Source: Emmonsiellopsis sp. PD_33 (Eukaryota; Ascomycota; Eurotiomycetes; Onygenales; Ajellomycetaceae). Taken from it: 64,000 nt of DNA. The notes under the pieces are model-generated. The model did no database searches. It was not told the DNA's origin and saw only the letters and a list, made by a program, of their open reading frames with translations. The stretch spans positions 1 through 64,000 of the forward strand of contig JANTQF010000167.1 in assembly GCA_032988165.1 (NCBI GenBank), written 5' to 3'. Both the position numbers and the translations under genes were made by a program. Below are positions 34,701-45,659 of the stretch, in pieces. Within the stretch, counting starts at the first letter, position 1; every line of letters starts with the position of its first letter.

Positions 34701-35682
34701 CAGAAAGATTCTTCTTTGAAATATTATCTTTAATACTTTCTAGGATAAGCTCTGTAATTAAGGAAGCTTTTCCCTCCAGTATTTTCTCAGATATTTAATT
34801 TGAATTATTCCAGTTAAGTTCATCTTTCCTCTTTTCCTTTAGTCCTTTTAAATGAGTAAAAACCTCAGGCCAGTCAGCCTTTTCAAAGTTATATTGATTA
34901 GAAAATAAAGGATTTTCAACTAAATCCTCTATTCCCAACTGAATATCAAAGTATATAACTTCATGGTCTGAACCTGAGGCTCTTTCATCTTCTATAAGTC
35001 ACTGACATGATTTCTCATAAAGTTTCTTTGAGAAAAAGGTAAGATCAAGGACTGATTGTCCTCTCTGACCATCTCTTTTAAATGTCATCTTATTTGGCTC
35101 ATTTAGTAGATCTAACTCATTAGATATAGCCCATTCAACTATATTTTCTGCTGCTTCTGTAGGATGCACACATTTATCTTCCCACTAGAAGTGATGTGCA
35201 TTAAAATCCCCACTAATAATAGATAACTTCTCTAGTTTAAAGTTCTTCAAAGCTCTATTAAAAGTCCAGCTTCTATTATTTTCTTCCAAAGATCTCTCAT
35301 TATAAATATTAATCAGCTGTATAGGCTCTATCTGATCAAATTTATCAATAATATCTCCAATTAAGATATTAGGATCTGAGATTAAATTATATCTTAGATT
35401 TAATTGAAATTTAGATCTTTTTCTAGAGTATATTGCAACCCTAGGCCTGACATCAGTTTTTTCTGGAAGAAAGTAATAGTAGCTTGGGTGGGAAATCAAA
35501 AACTGCTGCTCTTTATCAAAGTTCCCCTCCTGAATAAAGATGAAATCAATTTTCTCCTCAAAAGCTATATTTAAACAAGAATATAGGGGTTTACTTGATC
35601 TTCCTATATTATTTTGAATAAAAGTAACCTTTGAAGAATCTTTTTTTATCTTTTTTTGAGTGTTTTTTGGTGTAATAAACAT
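31761..35682 (-). pseudogene. L1 ORF2: APE endonuclease, reverse transcriptase, RNase H
   Basis: Begins ATG 35682 (MFITPKNTQKKIK). An APE-type endonuclease follows, with FIQNNIGRS, FIFIQEGN and ISGDFNAHH. RT at about 34250-33550 reads KTAAGPDTINHLII, YRVISLLNCLGKILEK, AFIDIKGAFNHVS, GVPQGSPVSPILFA and PSYVDDLGL; YVDD is the catalytic motif. RNase H at 32680-32200 has YSDGSK, FNAELFAIQ, IFSDSQVAL and GNEKADLAAK, so all four acidic residues are present. A C-terminal CSCGLVENSYHLLI motif near 31980 ends the protein before 31761. Breaks: TAG near 35184, TGA near 34306, stops near 33954, 33757, 33706 and 33135, and a frameshift near 34450-34470. It would nick the target and prime reverse transcription there. 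Confidence 0.9.
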
Positions 35683-35724
35683 GAGAAAGAAATAAGTAAA
35701 GTTATAGTAAAGATTTAACTCTAC

Positions 35725-37194
35725 TTAAAGCTCCATCTCATTACTATTAGTGATTTTAACAGCTATCATCTCTTCTAATCTTTCCAGACCTCTTCCATTT
35801 GACTTGGTAGGAGTCTTTAGAAGATCCTGGAGAGCTGACTGCTTCTTTTTCATAGGGGATCTATAATTTGGAGTCTTTTCAACCTGAGAGTTTCTTCTTT
35901 TTCCATTTGAAGTAGTTGAAATCTCAGGCTCAGGGGTTTTTTCTCTATTCCTTTCTATCCTATCTCTATGTTTTGGAGCCAGAGAGCATTGTAGGGAGCT
36001 TGAGAGATGACTTTCCTTATAATTACTACATTTAATAATAGTATGAGGACAAGTTTTTCCAATTATAGGATAGAGTAAACAAGAATGCTCTCTAGTATTA
36101 TGATTTTGAGTATAAATATCATAAGAAATCATTCTCTTATAAGAGTTGGAGAAGTGTCCCCATTTTTAGTATTTTCTACACTGAGTACTAGCCTTTAGCT
36201 TTGATTTTGAGTCAATAAACTCATATGTTCTCAGCTTTAAGCCAGCTATTTTCAGAGAAGAGATTTTTGCTTGTTCTGGAGTTATAGTAGTAACTATAAC
36301 AGTTCCAATTCTTCTTCTCTATCTATCTTCATAGCTACTCAGCCAGATTAAATCTCTTTTCAGTTAAATAGAGTTAAACTCTTTAATTTCTTGTCTTAAG
36401 AAGAACATACCCTCTTCATCTTCAAAGATATCAACTAAAATATCATGTAGGATCAGTTTACCCCATTTCTCATCTCTATCTAAAGATATTGATGTTTGAA
36501 GCTTTTCCTCCAAGGTAGGCCTCCATTTCTTCTCATTTTGAAGAAGATAGTCAGCACTATAGTCATTTGAAGTGGTTATAACTATAGAACCTCCCATATA
36601 GGAGTTAGAAATAGTAGAAACTACCTTCAGAGTTTTTTCATCCATCTGGTCAGATGAAAAGTATTGATTCAGCTCATTTCTAAGTCCAAAAATAAACTTA
36701 GAATCAGAGAAAAGATTTAGAACCTCTCTATTATTAGGCTTCAAAATAAGCCTATATTTTTTTGACTGAAGAAGATTCTCTTTTCTTTTCTCTTCAAGCT
36801 TTGAAGGAGTATTTTGAGTGGTTTTCCTAGCTATATAGCTGGGTTTTTCAGCAGTTTTTTGCACAGGTTTTTGAGCACAGTTTGAGATAGATCCAGACAC
36901 TGCCTGAGCATATGTCTGACTAGAATCAGAAGAGACTTGAACTTGAGAAAAGGAGATAACTTTAATTGACTTTGTAGCCTCCATCTTAAACTTGAGGATT
37001 TCATCAAGCTGCTTTGACATGGGGATTAAAAGATCTCTAATCTCCCTAGATTCTTCCTGAAATACTTGACTTTTCAGAAGAGTAGCAGCTACTTGAAGAT
37101 TCTCAATCTCTTGAGCTTGTTTTTGAAACTCATCTCTTTTCTTTTTCTTCAAAATCTCTATCTCAGGGACTTTTTGAACAGGTGTTTTTTCCAT
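35725..37194 (-). pseudogene. L1 ORF1 (RNA-binding gag-like protein)
   Basis: ATG 37194 (MEKTPVQKVPEIEIL) opens a 276-codon stretch with a Lys/Gln-rich coiled-coil-like start (FQKQAQEIENLQVAATLLK) and a middle region LNQYFSSDQMDEKTLKVVST. The same frame continues past stops at about 36364-36133 into a zone of three degraded zinc knuckles: QCRKY..KWGHFSNSY, YDIYTQNHNTREHSC and KCSNYKESHLSSSLQC. Several positions expected to be Cys are Tyr, which is a TGT-to-TAT (G-to-A) change. The C-terminus at 35725 is Lys/Arg-rich. ORF1 proteins of this clade bind the LINE RNA. Decayed. Confidence 0.8.
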
Positions 37195-38005
37195 GTTTCA
37201 CTCAGATAACTAATTTGGTCAGAGTCTAGTTAAATGATAACTGATTTTACCCTTTAGTTCAGCAACTAAACTAGATTTTTCAAGAGAATCTAGAAACTAA
37301 AAGTAGTTTTTAGAGATAAACCACTAAAATCTTCCCAAACCCTCTAAGTGCTACAAAAAAAGGGGAAAAAGGAGATTTTTGATTTCAGAGCTAAATAGCA
37401 AAGAAATGATAGTTTTTTGAAGAAAAGCTGCTAAAAAATACCCAGTTTTTTGAAGAGAAACTGCTCAAAACTAGCCAGGCTTTATTTATCTTTAAGAAAT
37501 CTTCCCCATATAACAAGTATATAGCTCAAAAGTCTTAAAAACAGTGTAAAACCAGCAGATAAATACAAAAAGGAATAAGTATTTAACAGTAGCTCTCCAG
37601 CATGTAGGAAATATGAATGGGAAGGGCAGAAACAGTCCTATTTTATTCACCCAAGAGTAAAACCTAGGAAAAAACCTCTATCTTTTGTAGAAAATAATAT
37701 TTCTCAAGGAAACTATTAAGTTCTCCTGCTTATTGTAGGCTTCATCTCACAATAAGATTATGTCCTGGAATATTCAATAGCTTCTATAACTAACTGAGAT
37801 CCTCCCCAGTCAAAATAGACCACTATATCCTACTAAATAGCTCTGAGTTTGCAAAGAGAATCAACTGGGAAATACCCCAAGTAAGTATCACACTCTCTAT
37901 CACCAGATATATATATATAAGAATATATTTTTATATATCTTTTGTTTGCAGGGATCAAGCTACTCCTCAGACAAAGAAATTCCTTCTCTAATATCAAGTA
38001 TAGGG
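37195..38005 (-). promoter_or_regulatory. L1 5' leader (presumed)
   Basis: No open frame. Upstream of ORF1 it contains repeated TTTTTTGAAGA-type phrases near 37410-37470. It extends to about 37900-38005, where an AT microsatellite (TATATATATATA, 37910-37935) and a run of ten guanines (38007-38016) occur. LINE promoters lie in this position, but no specific element is recognisable. The boundary with the next segment is a guess. Confidence 0.4.
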
Positions 38006-38640
38006 GGGGGGGGCATTTTTGAAGGAGGAGGAGGGCATTTCAAAGGAGGAGGAGGGCATTTTGAAGGGAGATGATAAGGATTGATAGTAGCTTTCTTATC
38101 AGATAAGCTCTGTTTTGAAGGTGTGCCAGCCAAATTGGCTGGGGAAGGTTGGGAGAGAGGCTTGGCATGGCAGGAGAGGGAAAATCAAAATGATCAGAGT
38201 TTTTGCAGGCAATTGAAACTGTAATAACTCAACCAACTTGACTTGGAAATGCTCAGTAGTTCTTCCAAAAGAAAGAGTAGGCTTTGATCTACCTGTCACT
38301 CAATTTATATGATGTTTGGACTGGCAGTTGTGGTGCTGTGGTGAAAAAGAGGGATAACCTCCCACTTTTTTGATGAAACCATGTTTTTGCACACCACACC
38401 CCCAATTCTGGTCCAAACCTCACCAAAATTGAATGGCAAATAGATCTCAATGATGGCTTTTGAATGAGGGTATTTGCATTCAGAAATTCGAAGGGGAAGG
38501 CATGTTTGAAGAATCGTTGTTGTTGTATGTGAGGTATATATATTAAAAGAATGATTAACTACAGTAGGTATAAGAATCATCAGAATAGTCATTTTCTTCT
38601 CAAAGGTCTTTCTATTTAACTCCAGAAGCTTCTACTTGTG
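38006..38640. other. Unassigned segment with two retained CpGs
   Basis: Not matched elsewhere in the window. Starts with a guanine run and two imperfect GGCATTTTGAAGGAGGAGGA repeats (38017-38070). A 95-codon minus-strand frame lies at 38592-38305, with IYLPFNFGEVWTRIGGVVCK. CpGs at 38489 and 38515 are two of only five seen in 64 kb. It could be the 5' end of LINE L1, another element, or a sliver of low-copy host sequence. The frame composition looks protein-like but I do not recognise it. Confidence 0.4.
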
Positions 38641-40253
38641 ATTTCACACAGAAGCTAGTCTTTTCCCAAGTCTGACTTGGTGTCTTTGAAGTCTTCCTTC
38701 TCTTTGGGCTTGATCTGTACATTTATGAACTGTATGGGTGATTTTAGGGGAACATGGGTTCTGTGGCAGTTGGCAGCTTTATGCCTAGGTTTATTACAGT
38801 TAATGCAGACACCTTGGGTGTAGTAGTTAATAATAGTGGTGATAGTCATATTCAGAATGTGAAATGTGTTTGTGTGAGTAAGTCTTGTAGGTATCCAATT
38901 TATAGCATTTAGGTTCTTTAGTAGAAAGGTCTTGGGGAAGGCCTCCCTAGAGGTAGTAAGGGCATCACCATGAATTTAGCTCTGAATGGCCTTGATCTTG
39001 GATAGGTTATTCTCTATGCTGCAGAGCTTCATATAATACTTGAGGTATGTAGGAGGTTTATTAGAGATAACAGTCTACTATAGGAGTTTGAACTTGATAG
39101 CCTTTTTGAGCAGGGCCTTCTTGACAGTGTTATCTCATAGTTGGCTGCTGACCTCCAGAATCTTCTGATTGAACCTTGAGAGGAAAATAGCAAGTGAGTT
39201 GATTTTCTAATGAATGCTGTGCAACTAGGTTAAGGCCTTCTAGGCTACTGAAGGATTAGAGAAAAGGATGTTGAGCTAGTCAAGGATGACATCAGAGATC
39301 ATAGGAATGAGCTTAATATTAACCTTCATCTAAGAATGAAATCAGATGATAGTAATGCCAGAGAGTTAGATGTAGATGTATCAGGCCTAATCAGCAAGAG
39401 ATCTAATTGCATGGCTGTCTAAAGTAATTTTAGCTTCCACACTGAGACACTAGGCAGGATATTTGGTGATTTATTCACCCATGAATTTCTTAAGGGTAGT
39501 GAGCCTTTCTTTCAGGCATCTCAGGAAGTCCTCAAAAGGAGCAGTCAGGTGAGCAGGAGTCAGAATAGGAGCTGAAGTCAGTATAGGTATATGATTTTAT
39601 TCAGTAATGAGGTTGATCTTATTTGCAAGCTACTGAATGAAGTTTTAGAATTTAGCATTAGAGCTCTGAGAAGAAGTGCTATCTTTATGTGGTGAGTTTA
39701 TATTCATGATGGATTTGAAAGATTATTTGGATTCAGAGAGTTCAGAGGATTCAGGAAGTTTGAAGGATTTAAAAAGTTTAGAGGAAAATCTCATGAGATA
39801 TTGATGTGGACTGTCAGGGCTTTAAGGCCTTTTACTGACATGTTGTCTGGCAGAGCTGAGCTGATTATATTTCAGATTTTGAAAGAGTTTACTATACATG
39901 TGAGTTACATTTAGAAGAATCTGCTATACATGTGAATTACATTTAGAGGGTAAATATAATGAGGATCTCTAAGAAGAGATCAAGTGAGTAATTATAAAAT
40001 GTAATGGGCACACTCTAATAAGCAGATCATACAAGTTATATGCTAGAATTAAGATTGTAATTGCTAGAGAAAGAAAGGAAAAAGGAAAAGGAATCATGAG
40101 ATCATGCAATATAAACAGAAGAGAATTATATGAGGTCAGAGTAAATAAATGTTCATATAAAGGCCTAGTTAGAGGTGTCTGATTGAGCAGTCAGAGATTA
40201 GGTGAAGTTCAGGCAAGCTATGGATATAGGATATAAGGGTGTAGCCCTTCACA
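38641..40253 (-). mobile_element. Gypsy family C, copy C2 (LTR and gag)
   Basis: The minus-strand start at 40253 reads TGTGAAGGGCTACACCC, the same start as C1 at 14146. It continues through the LTR and gag and stops at about 38640, just after the zinc knuckle. It sits inside Gypsy B2, whose sequence breaks at 40254 at a position equivalent to about 58693 in B3. The rest of C2 and of B2 is missing, replaced by the 38006-38640 segment and LINE L1. Confidence 0.75.
38655..39841 (-). pseudogene. C2 gag with intact CCHC zinc knuckle
   Basis: ATG at 39841 (MSVKGLKALTVHINIS) begins the frame. The N-terminal Asn/Pro-rich stretch and a Lys-rich middle (KKALLKKAIKFKLL) follow, as in C1. The last 64 codons (38849-38655) are open and hold CINCNKPRHKAANC, a perfect C-x2-C-x4-H-x4-C knuckle for RNA binding. 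The C-terminus is Lys/Asp-rich. Upstream stops are TAG/TGA type. The intact knuckle argues for limited decay in this part. Confidence 0.75.
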
Positions 40254-43200
40254 TATAAAAGTATTAGTATTAAGAGGGATATAGGCATTTCAAATTATAA
40301 TAGTATTTATATCTATATAGGTATTAATAATTTGATATTTCCCATACTCTTTCTTCTTGACAAGGAACCACTTATTTTAATATAAACTATAATAATATTT
40401 AAAGATGCTAGAATTAACTTACTTGCAAAGTATCTCTATGATTATCAGCAGTAATTTTTAAGGAATAGGAAATTTAGAGGCCTGTCATGCCTCATACTCT
40501 ACAATATGAATTTTAATTAGTAGAGAGATCTTCTCAGCTAGTTTTCCATAATTACTGAAGCTCCACACTAATATTTTCTCCTATCTGAGTAAGATCTCAA
40601 TTAGTAGCTCACACTTCTAAGGCATTAAAATTGATCCAATTTGAAGCTTATCTATTCTATTAGGTGTGAGATGAGAGCTGTACAGGCAATCTGAGAAATA
40701 AGATATAATTAAATGATTATAAGATAAAGATAGATTCTTTATAGATTTAATGTTATTCTAAAATCATTTCTAACAGATCTTTCTTTATTAATTTATTCTA
40801 TCAGAAGTCCCTTCATCAATCATTAGTATATTAAGAGGCTGAATCTTATCTGCCTTTTACTTGTACAGTACAGTAATAATCAGATGATGAAATTAAGGGG
40901 AAGGCTCAGCAAAATTATAGAGAGAAAGGTCATGCAATTAAATGTTATAAATTCAACAAATTTTAGAAATAGAATACTGCAGGAAAGAAAATATAGTATG
41001 TGAGGATGACTAGAAGTACTATCACAGAATGATAGGAATGTATGACTAAGATCTCTAAGGTAGTTAAGTAATAGCCTTTAATTAACTAGAGGTATTTATT
41101 AGCTTTAAACTGAGAAATCATAATTAGCTGAATTTCCTTTCATTACTCTCATATAATAGAATTTCTACCCTACTATTCTTTATATTAATATAGCTAACTT
41201 TAACTTTATCTCTTTACTCATTATTATTATCATGAAAATCAGTCAGACTCAGCACTTCTAATTTAAAGACTAATACTTACTGTGAAGATCATCAAGCTAC
41301 CTGTCACTATAATCTTCTAGAGAATAATTAAGGAAGAAGACCTAATTGATTTCATCATCTAGATTAAAGATTATAATAGTAACACTACCTATATTATCTG
41401 TCTATCATACTAACCTAGTCATATTTTTATAGAAACAGTCTAGAATGCACTCATGAGAATCACATTCTAAGATGAAGAAGGTTTAAGATATAGTTATAAA
41501 TTTAATATAAATTAGAACATCTTTATAGATTCTAATGATATTACTATGTTAACTATTAGCATTAAGAATTAGCTTGAGGACATCTTTCTGAATGATCAGA
41601 TTAAGACTTAAGGTAGTACTTTTCACCATACAGTTAATTTTCATCTTACTATTAAATATGACTTTAGTCTGCCCTTTTCTAATACTAATAGAAAACTTGA
41701 TATAACTAATGGATATCAGATTCTATTAAGGATTATATTCTAAGATAAGGTAGAAAAGCTGCATCAAGGAGATTCTAGTAGATTCTTCTTGAATTATATA
41801 CTATTAAATTTTAACTAAAAGATTCTGAAAGAATATTTACTGCAGCTGGGTAAAGTAGGCTATAATATTCTTAACCTAAATTCTCATAACTTCTTAATAT
41901 ATGATTTTCTTAAAGATTATTTAGATTGTAACAGCCTAGTTCTCCTTATCCTTCATTTCAGTAGAGAGCTTGAGCCCTTTAGGTTTTCTAGAATAATAAA
42001 GGATGATTTTTTTCTGAATTATAAGTACTTTAGCTATCTTAACATTAGGTACAGCTTCATGAATCAGCTGAATTGGGGTTTCTTCCTGCAGCTAGTTATT
42101 ATAAAGGGTTTATAAATCATCAGAATCAGGTAAAGGCAAGATAATATTCTCAGTAAATAAAATAGATTTTTAGGAGCCATCTAAGTAGCAACCTGCCCTT
42201 TAAGAGTAGGTGGAAGGTAGAGCTTTCTCCTTTTCAATTCAGCCAGAGAGTATAGATTAATTCTTGTTAGTAGCTGACCCTTTTCTCTTATTATTCTTAG
42301 TAGTAGTCTAAGTTATCATCACACTAGTAACTTCTTTCATCTTACTATTTAAATCACTTTCTTTCCTGCTACTTTCAAACCCAACATCATATATACTGAT
42401 AAAATTAACTGCTGATAATAGGCTACTATCAGAGGAAATAAGAATGCTATCATTATTATAGAGCTTGACTGTAGATAAAATAATGAGAGGCATAAATCTA
42501 TACTTAAAAGCACACTTAATAATAATAATATGTAGCTCATACTAATTCACATTAATCTTCAGGCTGTGCTGCATCACATATTCATTAAAATATTTACTCA
42601 TTCTATTTTAATGGATCTTCCCCTGATTAATTAACTTACTAATTTAGAGATACTAAGAGAGTATGTGAATTAAATCACTATAATCCCAATAGACATAAGG
42701 AGAGCAATCATATTGTGACATGCTTTCAGATTAAGGTTAATATGAACTATTAGGGCCACACTATATCTTATAATAGGAAATATTCATAAGATCTCAGGCA
42801 GAATTAATAGATTTCTAGTTGGTGAGAACTCACAGCACTACAGCTAACTACTATATATTTTTCTGCTACTAAAATTCTGTGATGGCCAGTAACAGTACAT
42901 CCATCCAATTAATGAGAGATTCAAGCAAGCTATTATTTAAATTTCTTAGAGCTAAATCAGAAGAAGTAGATAATACAGAAGAGGTCATTTAAGGTCTTAG
43001 CACAGTCAGAGTAAGTAGATTGAAAATAGGCTAAGTAAGAGATAGCTGAGTAGGTAGTATTATATAAAAACCTAGATTAGATATAATCATTCAGGCCATC
43101 TTTTCCTTAACTTTCTAAGACTCCATTACTGCATTATAAATCTTCAAAATCTTCCACTCAGATAGGTTACTTTGATTAAATCTAGCCTTACAAAAGACCT

Positions 43201-44581
43201 TCTCACAGATCCTATCAGGCAGACCTCATAAGAATAATTAGTAGGCAAGAGATTTCTAGATTTCATTCTGACTAATTAGTAGCTTAGTAATAGCTTAGAA
43301 CTGGTAGCAGAAGATAAGAATATATCAGTTAGAAGATCATTTAAAATTAGATAGGGTATTTAGGTAGATCTGATTATACATCTACTAATAAGAATTATCC
43401 TGCTAGAATTCTAATATTAATTAAGCTTTAACTTTAGCCTAGGTTTGCAGGTCTTTCACCAGTCAATCTACATAGCCCTGTAATTTTATAGAGTAATAAT
43501 TATATAACATCATTAAGATTTTATTTTTAGAAATATAGTGCAGCTTCAGCACAGCATTAAACTGATTGATAAATTAAGTAATATTCTTCCCATTAAAAGA
43601 GGGGGCTCCAAGGGATTCAGAAACTAATATAAATATAATAAGATACTAATAAATCATTTTACTCTTAGAAGACAAGGTACTGCTGAGCATTAGCAGGCCT
43701 AAAGAGAAGTTAGTAGAGCTGAATATCTTCTCACTATTGATCTTAATTTTTAGTAGTGAAGTTAATATTTTTCCTAACTAAGTTCAATAATGTGCAATGA
43801 AATCTAACTAAGTATACTTAGAAGATATATATTAGTGGAGGAATAAATAGACAAGTAGTTTACATTCATAAATAAGAAATAGGTCAATAATGATGGCAAT
43901 ATCTATATCTTTTTATAGGTAGAGATTCAGAAACTTAAGAAAGAGAAGAAACTGCAAGATCTACTATAAATTTTTCTTCCCACTAGAGTCTACATTTATT
44001 AAGAAATGGCTTGATAAATTTAATAGTTCAGTGGGTCCATTCTTTAAAGTTTTCTTCTAGTAGTATTACTATTAGTGTAGTTACAAAGCTGCAGGCCTAC
44101 TCCAACTAAATAGGCCTATTACAAATTAAAATAAGAGAATTACATTAAGTAACACACTCAATAAAAGAAAAGAAAAAAGGGGAAAGAAACTCAGTATAGT
44201 TATCTCTATCAGTACTACTATCTATTCATTCATTCATGATTTTCAATCATACATATCAATGAAGTGGGGATGAAGTGTGCACATCAAGCAGCACTAAACA
44301 AGGCAGCAGTAAACACAAGAAAAGAATTAATATTAATATTAAAGTAGAGGAGTATATTAGCAATTTATAGTATAAAACAATACAGTAATAGAATGATAAG
44401 GTAATACAAAAGAAACAAAGAATCTATCTTAAAGATACAAGAACAAGCATAAGTAATCCACAAATAAAACAGATGAAGTCTCATTATAAAAGGAAAATGT
44501 CTATCTTCATTCATAGCTGCACTTAGTAGTGAAAAGCCTCAGTAAAAAATTTATCCAGCCTGATGGTAGATTCCTACCACA
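40254..44581 (-). mobile_element. Gypsy family B, copy B2 (5' LTR, gag, protease part)
   Basis: The minus-strand start at 44581 reads TGTGGTAGGAATCTACC. It aligns with B1 15446-19406 and then with B3 to about 58693, where C2 interrupts it. It contains the leader (44581-44080), gag (about 43620-42560; zinc knuckle region near 42690) and protease region (about 42500-41560). The reading is more decayed than B1. A 61-codon frame at 42493-42308 matches the B1 open stretch at 17531. Confidence 0.8.
41500..43620 (-). pseudogene. B2 gag and protease region
   Basis: Minus-strand homologue of B1 16400-18480. The open part 42493-42308 reads MPLIILSTVKLYNNDSILI, then NFISIYDVGFESS, matching the B1 NFISICDVGFKSS with Cys changed to Tyr. 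The gag motif region lies near 43570. The zinc knuckle has lost recognisable Cys residues. Almost every Gln codon position is TAG or TAA. No product is expected. Confidence 0.65.
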
Positions 44582-45300
44582 CTAGCAAAATAAAGTCTTA
44601 GATGAGAGTACTCTCTTAAATCATCAAGTTAATCTAGAGACTCTCATTATAGTAGATTAGAATAGTGTATAATATAATCATCAAATCAGCCTTAATATAT
44701 AGAGTTATTATATGATACTAATCATACAGTTCATAGCAGGGTATAGCATCTAGACTAGCTTATAAGCTAGTAGTGACATAAAACTTCTGCCTGCAGATAG
44801 TAGTAGGAGCATACAGACAGACTCTTATAATCATTTTGAAGATTAAGATACACATAGTGCCCTTAAACCTATATTTAGATAGTGTGATAGCTAAAGCCAT
44901 GGATCAGCTGAAGACAACAGGCATATTACACTAAATTAAGAAGGTATACATAATAATTTAAGTATAGTTATATTATAGAGATACACTAAGGAGCTAATAG
45001 AGATATTTTAAGATAGTAGCCTACTCAGAAGAGCTATTAGCAGACTGGGGCTAGATATGAATAGTAGGAGTAGAAAAATAAATTATAGAAAGTATAATTA
45101 AGAAATAAAAGGAGCATTTAGATTACATCTCATATATATTATAGATTAAGCATAAGATGCTTAGAAGATAAACAGTTAGATAGAAAAAATAGATCTAGTC
45201 ATAAAGAAAGCATTATAAATAGCCATCAGATAGAATTATACTAAAATAATATAAAAAACTATATAAGGCTTATAGCTCAATCATTATTTAGCTGTAGTTA
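44582..45300 (+). pseudogene. Tad-like LINE L3 ORF2, left part (split by D)
   Basis: A degraded plus-strand frame with PIFRQCDS near 44880 and AMDQLKTTGILH, then YSEELLADWG at about 45015-45050 and IILK.YKKLYKAYSSIII near 45250. It continues after element D at 52720 with LDKTGLIVFLNQYQIS and ECSCRYNFETVSYILIY. This order (LxKAxSSxxxQLxxxKxGLxxFLxxxxV then CxCxxxxET) is the C-terminal region after RNase H in Tad-clade LINEs. B2 borders it on the left. Confidence 0.65.
45296..45300. repeat. Target-site duplication AGTTA, left of D
   Basis: AGTTA also lies at 52715-52719. Removing D plus one copy restores the LINE L3 reading across the junction. Confidence 0.92.
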
Positions 45301-45597
45301 TGTCATGCACAAGTGCACACCTCCTTATCATTGCTGTGCCTAGCACATATTAACTACACTACACACTCAGAGTGTATCCATCTCTTATGTCAATGCCCCA
45401 TGCTCACTCCTTGCTTAGTCATTTCTTATGTTATTACATAATTGTATATATACCTTCACTGAGGTTCTGACATATAGAAACCTCAGTGATTAGCTACTTT
45501 CCTTCAGATACTCTACCTTCAACCTTAACTATATCTATATTCAATTTATTCCTTCTATTAAACTCTTCATATTATCTATTCAGTCTATACTCTCACA
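45301..45597 (+). repeat. D 5' LTR
   Basis: Starts TGTCATGCACAAG and ends ACTCTCACA. 297 bp, same length as the 3' LTR. Where the 3' LTR has ATCGTC and TACGCC near its end, this copy has ATTATC and TATACT. Confidence 0.93.
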
Positions 45598-45659
45598 GTT
45601 TCTAATCACTCTACTTTGAGAGATAGTCTATTAAGCTAATTTCACATTTCACTATAGCC

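Larger units (their letters stand above)
31348..38005 (-). mobile_element. Tad-like LINE L1, nearly complete
   Basis: Reads on the minus strand: 5' leader (from about 38005), ORF1 (37194-35725), ORF2 (35682-31761), about 350 bp of 3' UTR and an (AAT)n tail at 31348-31371. ORF2 has endonuclease, RT and RNase H domains in order. It has far fewer stops than any other element here and only one frame change that I could see, so it looks like the youngest or least mutated insertion. The 3' UTR matches 1-214 (L2). The exact 5' end is uncertain. Confidence 0.88.

Noticed and set aside
38149..38158. GGGAGAGAGG as the 5' target duplication of LINE L1 (GGAGAGAGG precedes the tail at about 31339)
   Set aside because: Sequence beyond it does not continue Gypsy B1 as B3 does, so the match is likely chance in purine-rich DNA.
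38305..38592. Host gene exon
   Set aside because: Protein-like and CpG-retaining, but no splice partners, homologue or continuation were found, so it is reported only as an unassigned frame.
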